Source: Actinomycetota bacterium (GTDB lineage: Bacteria; Actinomycetota; Actinomycetes; Actinomycetales; Microbacteriaceae). From it: a DNA stretch of 17,393 nucleotides. Shown here piece by piece: positions 1-7,581 of this stretch (within the stretch, counting starts at the first letter, position 1; every line of letters begins with the position of its first letter). The notes below the pieces were generated by a model. It saw nothing but the letters and a program-made list of their open reading frames with translations. It did no database searches and had not been told where the DNA came from. Both the position numbers and the translations under genes were made by a program. The DNA lies in NCBI GenBank assembly GCA_009702645.1, contig WLHO01000003.1, forward strand, positions 1-17,393. The letters are read 5' to 3'.

Positions 1-20
1 AGCGGTCTATCTGGAATCAC
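1..20 (-). CDS. hrcA: Probable start of hrcA (heat-shock repressor), partial
   Basis: Only the first six codons and two bases are inside the window. A GTG at 20-18 (minus strand) opens V-I-P-D-R-P, then a partial codon, and the frame runs off the left edge. An AGGTG ribosome binding site lies 8 nt upstream (plus positions 29-33). The identification rests mainly on context. In actinobacteria and firmicutes hrcA commonly follows hemW, and here a CIRCE operator, the DNA site of HrcA itself, sits between the promoter and this start. HrcA is a winged-helix repressor that represses chaperone operons and often itself. A start followed by D-R-x-L fits HrcA N-termini as I recall them, but seven residues cannot prove it. 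Another CIRCE-controlled gene such as dnaJ or groES is possible. Confidence 0.55.
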
Positions 21-38
21 GCGCTGTTCACCTGCCTG

Positions 39-65
39 TTAGCACTCAATGGATCTGAGTGCCAA
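39..65 (-). promoter_or_regulatory. CIRCE operator (HrcA binding site)
   Basis: Read on the minus strand the site is TTGGCACTC-N9-GAGTGCTAA. It matches the CIRCE consensus TTAGCACTC-N9-GAGTGCTAA at 17 of 18 positions with the exact 9-nt spacer. It lies directly downstream of a -10-like hexamer and about 18 nt upstream of the probable hrcA start codon, so bound HrcA would block initiation. It implies heat-shock regulation, probably autoregulation, of the gene leaving the window on the left. Confidence 0.93.
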
Positions 66-94
66 TATTACCCGCAACTTGATGGCTTGGTCAG
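65..94 (-). promoter_or_regulatory. Probable promoter of the hrcA-side gene
   Basis: On the minus strand CTGACC (94-89) and TAATAT (70-65) are separated by 18 nt and resemble sigma-70-type -35 and -10 boxes. The -35 overlaps the hemW stop codon, so the promoter is embedded in the end of hemW. The CIRCE operator begins at the last base of the -10. Both hexamers are approximate, but the position next to CIRCE supports the call. Confidence 0.5.
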
Positions 95-1323
95 TTTGTT
101 AATGTGCGAACAACGGCATCAGCCAGCAGTCGCCCCTTCAGAGACAACACCAACCTGCCTTTGAGAGCTTGTGGGCCTTCGATTAGCTCGTCGGCAATCA
201 GCTGCGGGATGCGGGATTTAGCTCCAGGCTCGAGTTGATCAAGTTCGTCAATGCTCATTCCGGTTGCGGTTCTTGATTCAAGCAGCACTCTTTCGAGCTT
301 GGCAGTGGATTCCGAAAGCTGCTCACGCCCTGCAGCTGGAGATACTGATTCTTCGAGTTTCTTGGAATAACTAAGTGGATGCTTCTGATTCCACCATCGA
401 ACCGATCCAAGGTGTGAATGAGCGCCAGGACCGTAGCCCCACCAGTCGTGGCCCATCCAATAAGCCAGGTTGTGTCTCGATTGCAAATTCTCAGACTTGG
501 ACCAGTTGCTGATTTCGTACCAGGTGTATCCAGCAGCAATCAAAAGCTTCTCTGTTAGCTCATACTTTTCGGCCTGCAGGTCTTCATCGACATCTGCTAG
601 CTCGCCAGATTTAATCTGCCTAGCAAGCTTTGTTCCCGGCTCGACAATCAAAGAGTAGGCCGAGATGTGATCTGGTCCAAGAGAAATTGCCGCTTCTAGG
701 CTTGTCTGCCACTGCGCAATTGTTTCACCGGGTGCGCCAAAGATAAGGTCCAGGGATGTTCCAAAGCCGAGGTCTTTGACTATCTCGAAAGCTTTCGAAA
801 CGTTCTCGGGATTATGGCTGCGCTCTAGAGTATCGAGAACGCTTTGAACCCCTGATTGCATGCCGATAGAGACCCGGTTGAAGCCTGCTTCTCTAAGTGC
901 TGAAAACTTTTCAGTTGTGACAGTGTCGGGATTCGCTTCTGTGGTTATCTCGGCATTGTCTGTAAACCCAAAGGTCTGCTCGAGTGAATTGAGGATGTCA
1001 ATTAAGTCTGTGGCTGGGAGCAGCGACGGGGTCCCACCTCCAAAAAAGACAGTGCTGAATTTTCTTGGCGCAACTTTGGATTGGTCCAGCACCTGGGCCG
1101 AAAAGCTAATCTCAGAAATCAGCGATGCAGCGTAATCACTTTGCTTGAGCGAGCCCAACTGGGTAGCAGTGTAGGTATTGAAATCGCAGTAACCACAGAT
1201 GTCTTTACAAAAAGGTATGTGAACGTAGGCGTGGAAAGTTCTTGCATCGATGCCTGAAATCTCGGATGCGGAAAGCAACCCATTCTCGGGAGCTATATCT
1301 CCCTCTGGTAAAGGCCCGGCCAT
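91..1323 (-). CDS. hemW: Radical SAM heme chaperone HemW
   Basis: This 410-residue protein belongs to the HemW branch of the HemN-like radical SAM family. HemW binds heme and delivers it to hemoproteins. It is often misannotated as oxygen-independent coproporphyrinogen III oxidase, which it lacks the features to be. The 4Fe-4S/SAM motif CxxxCxxC is seen as C39, C43 and C46 in HIPFCKDICGYCDFN. GGGTPS (95-100) is the SAM-contacting segment, followed by TEANPDT, SIGMQSG and DLIFGAPGET. The C-terminal half carries HNLAYWMGHDWWGYGPGAHS, typical of HemW. Length is normal. The ATG abuts the lepA stop codon with no intervening base (TAA-ATG), so translation is probably coupled to lepA. Confidence 0.95.
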   Translation of the reverse strand: MAGPLPEGDIAPENGLLSASEISGIDARTFHAYVHIPFCKDICGYCDFNTYTATQLGSLKQSDYAASLISEISFSAQVLDQSKVAPRKFSTVFFGGGTPSLLPATDLIDILNSLEQTFGFTDNAEITTEANPDTVTTEKFSALREAGFNRVSIGMQSGVQSVLDTLERSHNPENVSKAFEIVKDLGFGTSLDLIFGAPGETIAQWQTSLEAAISLGPDHISAYSLIVEPGTKLARQIKSGELADVDEDLQAEKYELTEKLLIAAGYTWYEISNWSKSENLQSRHNLAYWMGHDWWGYGPGAHSHLGSVRWWNQKHPLSYSKKLEESVSPAAGREQLSESTAKLERVLLESRTATGMSIDELDQLEPGAKSRIPQLIADELIEGPQALKGRLVLSLKGRLLADAVVRTLTN

Positions 1324-3183
1324 TTACTTGGCTTTCTTCTCGCCCTTTTTTTCGCCGTCTGAAGAAAGTGCGGCGATGAAGGCTTCTTGAGGAACCTCAA
1401 CCCGTCCAACCATCTTCATGCGCTTCTTTCCTTCTTTTTGCTTCTCCAGAAGCTTGCGCTTACGAGAAATATCTCCTCCGTAGCACTTTGCCAAAACATC
1501 TTTTCTAACGGCGCGGATTGATTCTCTAGCAATGATTCGCGCTCCGATTGCTGCCTGAATTGGAACCTCAAACTGCTGCCTCGGAATCAACTCTCGAAGC
1601 TTGCCGGTGATCATCACACCATACGCATAGGCCTTGTCTTTGTGAACAATCGCACTAAAGGCATCGACCTGTTCGCCCTGCAACAAAAGATCTACCTTTA
1701 CTAAATCTCCCTCGGCAAGACCGGCTTCTTCATAGTCCAAGGACGCGTATCCCTGAGTCTTACTTTTTAGCTGATCAAAGAAGTCAAAGACAATCTCAGC
1801 TAAAGGAAGTGTGTAGCGAAGCTGCACGCGATCTTCACCTAGGTATTGCATGTCAATCATCACACCGCGTCTGGTCTGGCAAAGATCCATGATGGTTCCC
1901 ACATAATCCTTTGGCGCCAAAATGGTGGATCGAACCATAGGCTCAAGTACTTTCCTGATTTTTCCACCGGGGAATTCGCTTGGGTTTGTCACGGTGACTT
2001 CTTTACCGTCGTCAAGTGTGACTTCGTAAACCACGGAAGGAGCAGTTGCGATTAGCTCAAGGCCAAACTCCCGCTCGAGGCGCTCTGTCACAATTTCCAG
2101 GTGCAACAAACCTAGGAAACCGCAACGGAAACCAAACCCAAGAGCAACTGATGTTTCTGGTTCGTAAACTAACGCGGCATCTGAGAGCTTTAGCTTGTCG
2201 AGCGCTTCGCGAAGATCTGGGTAGTCGGAACCGTCGATTGGATAGACGCCAGAAAACACCATCGGCAACGGCTCTGAGTATCCAACCAATGCTTGGGTGG
2301 CAGGTTTGTTTACGGTTGTGACAGTGTCACCGACCTTGGATTGGCGAACATCCTTTACTCCAGTAATTAGGTAACCTACTTCACCCACCCCTAGACCTTG
2401 AGTTGGTTCTGGTTCCGGTGAACTAACTCCAATTTCTAAAAGCTCGTGAACTGCCCTGGTTGACATCATCTGAATCTTCTCGCGAGGAGAAAGGCTTCCA
2501 TCAATCATTCGAACGTAGGTGACTACCCCTCGGTAGCTGTCATAAACCGAATCGAAGATCATCGCTCGAGCTGGTGCGTTTGGATCTCCTTGCGGGGCTG
2601 GAACTGTGGCTACGATTTTGTCGAGCAGCTCCCCGACCCCGATTCCAGTCTTTCCTGAAACGCGCAGGCAATCGGCAGGGTCTCCCCCGATTAGGTTTGC
2701 TAGTTCTTCGGCATACTTGTCCGGCTGGGCGGCTGGAAGGTCAATTTTGTTCAGTACAGGAATAATGGTGAGATCGTTTTCCATCGCAAGATACAAATTG
2801 GCGAGGGTTTGGGCTTCGATGCCCTGAGCGGCATCAACTAGCAGCACCGCACCTTCACAAGCCGCCAGTGATCTAGAAACTTCATAGGTGAAATCAACAT
2901 GGCCCGGAGTGTCAATCATGTTCAGTGCAAAGACGTCTTTGCCAACAGCCCAAGGCATGCGAACGGCCTGGGATTTGATGGTGATTCCACGCTCGCGCTC
3001 GATGTCCATGCGATCTAGATACTGCGCCCGCATCGAACGGTCATCCACAACACCGGTTAGCTGAAGCATTCGGTCAGCCAAGGTTGATTTCCCATGGTCA
3101 ATATGGGCGATGATGCAGAAGTTGCGCAGCTGCCCGGGAGGCGTCTTTGACGGCTCCAGCTTGGTTGTTGCGCGTGGCGACAA
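1324..3183 (-). CDS. lepA: Elongation factor 4 (LepA), ribosome-associated GTPase
   Basis: LepA/EF4 is a translational GTPase related to EF-G. It acts on stalled ribosomes or in initiation and 30S assembly; its exact role is debated. The G motifs are visible: AHIDHGKST (26-34), RGIT (65-68), DTPGH (91-95) and NKID (145-148). EF-G-like domains II, III and V follow, then the LepA-specific C-terminal domain with [20 protein letters not shown] and [11 protein letters not shown] short lysine-rich tail follows (EKKGEKKAK). The 619-residue length is normal. The start is TTG at 3183, supported by an AAGGAT ribosome binding site 6 nt upstream, and the N-terminus then fits the family. lepA is first in a lepA-hemW operon and divergent from rpsT. 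Confidence 0.97.
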   Translation of the reverse strand: MSPRATTKLEPSKTPPGQLRNFCIIAHIDHGKSTLADRMLQLTGVVDDRSMRAQYLDRMDIERERGITIKSQAVRMPWAVGKDVFALNMIDTPGHVDFTYEVSRSLAACEGAVLLVDAAQGIEAQTLANLYLAMENDLTIIPVLNKIDLPAAQPDKYAEELANLIGGDPADCLRVSGKTGIGVGELLDKIVATVPAPQGDPNAPARAMIFDSVYDSYRGVVTYVRMIDGSLSPREKIQMMSTRAVHELLEIGVSSPEPEPTQGLGVGEVGYLITGVKDVRQSKVGDTVTTVNKPATQALVGYSEPLPMVFSGVYPIDGSDYPDLREALDKLKLSDAALVYEPETSVALGFGFRCGFLGLLHLEIVTERLEREFGLELIATAPSVVYEVTLDDGKEVTVTNPSEFPGGKIRKVLEPMVRSTILAPKDYVGTIMDLCQTRRGVMIDMQYLGEDRVQLRYTLPLAEIVFDFFDQLKSKTQGYASLDYEEAGLAEGDLVKVDLLLQGEQVDAFSAIVHKDKAYAYGVMITGKLRELIPRQQFEVPIQAAIGARIIARESIRAVRKDVLAKCYGGDISRKRKLLEKQKEGKKRMKMVGRVEVPQEAFIAALSSDGEKKGEKKAK

Positions 3184-3189
3184 GGGCAG

Positions 3190-3195
3190 ATCCTT
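3190..3195 (-). promoter_or_regulatory. Ribosome binding site supporting the lepA TTG start
   Basis: AAGGAT on the minus strand ends 6 nt before the TTG codon at 3183. No ATG or GTG in frame nearby has a comparable site, so the TTG is the best start. Confidence 0.7.
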
Positions 3196-3273
3196 ATGGT
3201 GGGGGCTTGGGACTTAGCCTCCATTCTCGCACAAGCCCTCGCATCCGAAGCCGCTCCAGGTCCTGATCAACAG

Positions 3274-3303
3274 TTGCCTCTACTGCCAGCTAGCTAGTAA
3301 GCT
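3274..3303 (+). promoter_or_regulatory. Candidate rpsT promoter
   Basis: TTGCCT (3274-3279) and TAAGCT (3298-3303) are 18 nt apart and fit a sigma-70-like -35/-10 pair (TTGnnn, TAnnnT). They lie about 35 nt upstream of the rpsT ATG within the 155-nt lepA-rpsT divergent gap. A small hairpin (TTGGG/CCCAA, 3311-3324) lies in the leader. I found no convincing promoter for lepA on the other strand in this gap. Confidence 0.4.
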
Positions 3304-3338
3304 AAAGCGGTTGGGTATCCCCAAAACGAAAGAAAAAA

Positions 3339-3602
3339 ATGGCAAATATCAAGTCCCAGGTCAAGAGAATCTTGACCAACAAGAAGGCAACTGACCGCAA
3401 CCGCGCCGTCAAGAGCGAGCTCAAGACTGCAATCCGTGCTGCCCGCGAGGCAACTACCGGTGGCGACAAGGCCGCAGCTGCTGCTGCAGTTTCTGCAGCT
3501 AACCGCAAGCTAGACAAGGCAGTTTCCAAGGGCGTCATTCACAAGAACCAGGCCGCTAACCGCAAGTCAGCTCTTGCTAAGAAGGCATCAGTCCTGAAGT
3601 AA
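3339..3602 (+). CDS. rpsT: 30S ribosomal protein S20
   Basis: S20 is a small basic helical protein that binds 16S rRNA early in 30S assembly. The 87-residue sequence starts [20 protein letters not shown] and contains the family hallmarks [14 protein letters not shown] and [19 protein letters not shown]. Length is typical. A purine-rich GAAAGA (3328-3333) precedes the ATG as a modest ribosome binding site. It is a single-gene transcription unit, divergent from lepA and convergent with holA, and ends at a strong hairpin terminator 15 nt after the stop. In E. coli S20 represses its own translation; whether this happens here cannot be seen. Confidence 0.97.
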   Translation: MANIKSQVKRILTNKKATDRNRAVKSELKTAIRAAREATTGGDKAAAAAAVSAANRKLDKAVSKGVIHKNQAANRKSALAKKASVLK

Positions 3603-3617
3603 AGATTTGTTTACTGA

Positions 3618-3653
3618 AAAACACCGAGGCCTTCTAGGTCTCGGTGTTTTTTT
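3618..3653. terminator. Bidirectional intrinsic terminator between rpsT and holA
   Basis: There are two 14-nt arms (3618-3631 and 3637-3650) with a single G-T mismatch (a G-U wobble in the RNA made from the plus strand) and a 5-nt loop TTCTA. On the plus strand the stem runs into a T-tract (seven Ts at 3647-3653). On the minus strand it also ends in five Ts, because the arms begin with A-runs. It can therefore stop rpsT transcription and holA-operon transcription. The holA stop codon (TAG, 3636-3634) lies in the loop, so one arm also encodes the last residues of HolA. Confidence 0.93.
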
Positions 3654-4626
3654 GTCCTCGGTTGGAAAGAAGCAAAACCAGCTTCTCGAGTGCAAAAACA
3701 GGATCTCTTTCCGCACCCTTTACTGCAGCATCAGCGGTGGCTACAGCCATAACGGCGTTTGCTAGACCTTCCTCGCTCCAGCCAGCTAAGTCCTTACGTG
3801 CACGATCTATCTGCCAAGGCTGGGCTCCAACTGTTGCCGCACTTGCGTACTTGTTTCCATAGACCTTGGCCATTAGTCGAACCTTCATTGCAAACGCTGC
3901 TACCACTGGAACTGGGTCCGAACCGGTTGTCAAAGCGTGCCTCAAAAGTGCGAGGGCTTCGGCGCTTTGGCCAGCAAGTGCTGCATCAGCGACCTTGAAG
4001 GCGTTGGTCTCAACTCTTCCGCCGTAATACTTATCAACAGTTGCTTCATCAATTGATTCTGACTGATCAACAAGTAGCTGCGAGCAGGCAGCGGCCAGCT
4101 CCGATAGGTCATCAGCAAATGCATCAGCCAGAGCCCTCAAGGCTCCAGGGGTTATCTTCCTGCCGGCAGCTGCAAATTCGGATTGGATGAAAGCTGCCTT
4201 GTCTGAGTCTTTCTTGATCTCGGCACAAGCAATCTCGACTGCAAAATCCGATGCGCGAATGGCGTCGATCAACTTCTTGCCTCTAACGCTTGAGGCGTTG
4301 TGACGCAAAACAATGGTGGTATCTGCACTTGGATCAGAAAGATAGCTCAAACCATCCTCGATAAGCGCATCCGAGCACTTCTCAAACCCTTCGATCAGAA
4401 CAAGGCGTGGCTCCATAAACAGGGATGGGCTAGCAAGCGCTGTTAGTTGACCTGTGGCATAGTCACTGGCGAGTATCTCGTGAACTTCTAATCCTGCGTC
4501 AGATTTTTTCAGTGAGTCACGAATGGCACGTATTGCTCGATCGGCAACGTAGTCTTCGGGCCCAGAAACAAAAACAATAGGTGCCGGCTTGGCATCTCGC
4601 CAACTAACCTGCTTTGCTTTTCCCAC
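3634..4626 (-). CDS. holA: DNA polymerase III delta subunit (clamp loader)
   Basis: HolA is the delta subunit of the clamp-loader complex, which opens the beta sliding clamp. The 330-residue protein has an N-terminal segment PAPIVFVSGPEDYVADRAIR typical of actinobacterial delta subunits (in place of the P-loop region of AAA+ relatives). It is followed by the degenerate AAA+ core (LFMEPRLVLIEGFEKCSDAL) and a helical C-terminal collar with KVADAALAGQSAEALALLRH and a VALEKL-like end. Length is normal. The start is GTG at 4626, 12 nt after the comEC stop, with only a weak AGG upstream; translation may be coupled. The last codons lie inside the terminator hairpin. It is last in the leuS-comEA-comEC-holA run, an order I recall as common in actinobacteria. 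Confidence 0.93.
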   Translation of the reverse strand: MGKAKQVSWRDAKPAPIVFVSGPEDYVADRAIRAIRDSLKKSDAGLEVHEILASDYATGQLTALASPSLFMEPRLVLIEGFEKCSDALIEDGLSYLSDPSADTTIVLRHNASSVRGKKLIDAIRASDFAVEIACAEIKKDSDKAAFIQSEFAAAGRKITPGALRALADAFADDLSELAAACSQLLVDQSESIDEATVDKYYGGRVETNAFKVADAALAGQSAEALALLRHALTTGSDPVPVVAAFAMKVRLMAKVYGNKYASAATVGAQPWQIDRARKDLAGWSEEGLANAVMAVATADAAVKGAERDPVFALEKLVLLLSNRGQKNTET

Positions 4627-4638
4627 GTGCCTAGCCTA

Positions 4639-6921
4639 CTAACCGCTACCCGACCAGCTAATCGCACCACCAACAACAGATATTGCTAATGAGCCATGCT
4701 GATCGGTTCTTAGAACCTGAGAACCCGAGCGCCCCAGTAGATCTAGTAGTTGCTTTCCGGGGTGCCCATAGCCATTTTGCTCACCCACGGAGATTACGGC
4801 TAGTTCCGGTCGAAGGCTTTCGTGAAGCGCTGCTGACTGATCGTTTGAGCCGTGATGAGAAACTTTCAGAATCAGAGGTTTATCGGAGCGGCTAAGAATT
4901 CCTGTTGCGCTGTTTTTGATTCGCTGCTGGCCAGCTTCGCCTAGATCGCCAAGTAGCAGTAAGTCGTAATCAGGACTGCTAAATATCATCACAACAGAGG
5001 CATCATTTGAGTCTTTCGCCTCAGTGGCCTCTTTGGATGGGGCGAGGATTCGCCACGCAAATTCACCCAATTTCCCAGAGATTGTTGGCTCAGCAGTTAT
5101 CAATCTGGCCTTTCGTTTAGCCAGCAGATCGAGAGCCTCCTTAGTGGCTGGCCTATCGTCTGGAAATCCCGAAATTATCGAGGTTGAAACTGTTCTATTC
5201 TCTATAGCTCCCCTGATTCCACCGACGTGATCAAAATCAAAGTGAGAAAGCACCAGAAGGTCGATTCGAGAAATTTTCAACTCCGCTAAGCATCTATTGA
5301 TTAATTCGTCATCGGATCCCACATCTATAACCGCCGTTCGCCCTTGAGATTGGATAACGAAGGCATCGCCTTGACCAACATCACAGGCCACCAAAGTCCA
5401 GTTCCTAAGCGGCCAGGATTTTGGAAGAATTTCTGAAGCAGCTGGAACCGAGATAGTTGCAACAGCGACAACTACAAGTGCGCCGATACCAAGTTGCTTG
5501 ATCCTGACCGAGTCCGACCGCAGCCAGGCCGCTACTGCGAATATCAGCAGAACACTGAGAATTGTGGCGGGCCAGCCAGTAGCCCAAGGAAAGTAAGCAA
5601 CCGGCAATCCCGAAAAGAAGATTGCAACAGCTTCAATGACCCACGTCCCTAAAGACGCAACCCAAGAAACCATCGAAACCAGTGGTGGTGCAACTGGAGT
5701 TAGAACTAGCGCAATCATGCCAAGTACCGTGACCGGTGCAACCATGGGACCAGCCAGTAAGTTTGCAATCACGGAATAGGTAGGAAGACCTGGCTGAAGT
5801 TGCATCAGCAGCGGAAGGCAAAACAGCTGTGCCGCTAATGTCACAGAAAGTCCAAGTGCCAGCGGAACAGGCATTCGACTGGATAGCTTTTCGGCCATTG
5901 CCGGTGCCAACAATAAGATCCCGGCAGTTGCCAAAACTGATAGCCCGAACCCAAACTCAACTGCTAGCCAGGGATCCGCAACTAGCAAGATGATTGCCGC
6001 AATGGCTAGTGCGTTCAGGGCCCAAGTTCGGCGCCCAAGCGCGATCATCACAATCACGCTGGCCGCCATGACTCCGGCTCGCAAAACACTCGGATCAGGT
6101 CCAATCAACAAAACGTACAGTCCAAGTGCAGCAAGTGAAATGACAGTGCGTCCCGCGCGGCCAAACCTTAAGGACACTGCGATCAGATAGACCATTCCAA
6201 CCACAATCGCGCAATTAGAGCCTGAGACCGCAACCAGATGAGTCAACGAAACAATCCGCATTTGCTCTTCAAGCTCTGGACTCAAGGCGCTGATTTCCCC
6301 AATTGCAAGACCCGCTACCAGGGTCTTGGAATCGGGGGTTAAGCCCGATAGGGATGCAACATAGTTTGCTCGAAGAGCATTCAGAATCCCTTGAGTGTTT
6401 TCAGGAGCTGAAACAACCTCAATAGCCGATAGTGGTTTGACTAAATACGCATCTCTTGAGTTTCGACCTGCGGGTTCAAACTTGCCTTCAAAACTTACAG
6501 TGACTCCGCGAGCAAGCTCTGCTCCGTCGTAGATGAGATACCCGCGTCCATCGACCTGGTTGCCATCTATGGATCTAAGAAATACCGCAACTCCAAACAC
6601 GGGTTCCCGATCAAAGTTTTGAAAAATCTCTTTCGGGCGATTTAGAACCTCCAACTCAACTGTGGCTTTTGTTTTCGCCTCGGCGAGTTCCACAAGCCAA
6701 GCTGGCTTAGTGAGTTCTGTCTGCAACCATAGGGATAATCCACCCAGCACCAAAGCTGCGCCTAAAAGTGCAGCTAGTGCCCGCCTAGCCTCGCCAACCA
6801 ATACGGTCGCGAAAAACATCAGCAAGCCAAGACCAAGCGGAATCCAAACCGGCCACGTCTCGAAAGCAGTAAAGAGGGCAAGAATTGCCCACAACCCCAA
6901 GCCCGCGAGAGTAAGGGTCAC
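4639..6921 (-). CDS. comEC: ComEC/Rec2 DNA uptake channel with metallo-beta-lactamase domain
   Basis: ComEC forms the inner-membrane channel through which single-stranded DNA enters during natural transformation. The 760-residue protein has N-terminal membrane helices (about 1-65), an OB-like region (about 85-170), and the multi-helix competence domain (about 200-490) with LTHLVAVSGSN (226-236) and DPSVLRAGVM (276-285). A C-terminal metallo-beta-lactamase domain follows: DVGQGDAFVI, then the metal motif HFDFDH (560-565), SNDASVV, LLLGD and SHHGSND (688-694). All metal-binding segments appear intact, so the putative nuclease domain is probably active. The start is GTG at 6921, overlapping the comEA stop by 4 nt (GTGA), which indicates translational coupling. 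Confidence 0.95.
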   Translation of the reverse strand: MTLTLAGLGLWAILALFTAFETWPVWIPLGLGLLMFFATVLVGEARRALAALLGAALVLGGLSLWLQTELTKPAWLVELAEAKTKATVELEVLNRPKEIFQNFDREPVFGVAVFLRSIDGNQVDGRGYLIYDGAELARGVTVSFEGKFEPAGRNSRDAYLVKPLSAIEVVSAPENTQGILNALRANYVASLSGLTPDSKTLVAGLAIGEISALSPELEEQMRIVSLTHLVAVSGSNCAIVVGMVYLIAVSLRFGRAGRTVISLAALGLYVLLIGPDPSVLRAGVMAASVIVMIALGRRTWALNALAIAAIILLVADPWLAVEFGFGLSVLATAGILLLAPAMAEKLSSRMPVPLALGLSVTLAAQLFCLPLLMQLQPGLPTYSVIANLLAGPMVAPVTVLGMIALVLTPVAPPLVSMVSWVASLGTWVIEAVAIFFSGLPVAYFPWATGWPATILSVLLIFAVAAWLRSDSVRIKQLGIGALVVVAVATISVPAASEILPKSWPLRNWTLVACDVGQGDAFVIQSQGRTAVIDVGSDDELINRCLAELKISRIDLLVLSHFDFDHVGGIRGAIENRTVSTSIISGFPDDRPATKEALDLLAKRKARLITAEPTISGKLGEFAWRILAPSKEATEAKDSNDASVVMIFSSPDYDLLLLGDLGEAGQQRIKNSATGILSRSDKPLILKVSHHGSNDQSAALHESLRPELAVISVGEQNGYGHPGKQLLDLLGRSGSQVLRTDQHGSLAISVVGGAISWSGSG

Positions 6922-7517
6922 AACGTGATCAAATCAGCAAACCCGGAAAAAATTGAATCTCCTATACCGCTGACGTTTAGTAAATCCTCTTTGGCCTTGA
7001 ACCCGCCATTTGCGTCACGGTAAGCAATTATTCGTGCTGATAGTGCGGGGCCAATTCCGGGAAGCTCTTCAAGTTGTTCCGCCGTGGCACGATTAATACT
7101 GATCAACCCTCCAGGTGCAGCCCCACCAGTTTCGGCAACGTCACCAATTTTGTAGACAACAACCTGCTCTCCATCTGAGAGCTCTCTGGCCAAGTTCACG
7201 CTCGAGTTATCCGCTTGGTCTGTCAGACCCCCAGCAGCAAAGACAGCATCAACCAGACGAGCACCTAAAGGAAGTTGGTACATCCCTGGGGATGCAACCT
7301 CACCAACGATGTGCACATAGAGGTACTGTTCGAACGACTCCGTTTCACTTCCGGGTTCGGTCACTTCAAACTCCCCCGCGGGTGCCTCCGGTCTATTCAC
7401 AGCAACCAGAACAAGTGACACAACTGCGACAAGAGCAGCCAGAGCTAAAAGTAGCTGCTTTGAAACTTTTTGATCACCCGAGAGCGCAGAAATAAGCTGC
7501 TGCTTGAGCCAGTCCAT
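6918..7517 (-). CDS. comEA: ComEA competence DNA receptor
   Basis: ComEA is a membrane-anchored double-stranded-DNA binding protein that hands DNA to ComEC. The 199-residue protein has a short cytoplasmic N-terminus, one membrane helix (about 21-40), a negatively charged spacer (about 43-64), an SLBB domain (about 66-122, YVHIVGEVASPGMYQLPLG) and a C-terminal helix-hairpin-helix pair (139-199; INRATAEQLEELPGIGPALS and LLNVSGIGDS). This is the full Gram-positive ComEA layout. The ATG lies 64 nt after the leuS stop with only a weak GGG upstream. The gene overlaps comEC by 4 nt. Confidence 0.95.
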   Translation of the reverse strand: MDWLKQQLISALSGDQKVSKQLLLALAALVAVVSLVLVAVNRPEAPAGEFEVTEPGSETESFEQYLYVHIVGEVASPGMYQLPLGARLVDAVFAAGGLTDQADNSSVNLARELSDGEQVVVYKIGDVAETGGAAPGGLISINRATAEQLEELPGIGPALSARIIAYRDANGGFKAKEDLLNVSGIGDSIFSGFADLITL

Positions 7518-7581
7518 AGCCCAAAGATAAATTGAATGCGAAGCTTCAGAAAGTGCCTGTGTCTAATCTGTGTAAAAGAAT

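Noticed and set aside
3302..3538. 78-codon open frame antisense to rpsT
   Set aside because: It is a shadow of the Ala/Lys-rich rpsT codons; it has no family features and covers the rpsT leader.
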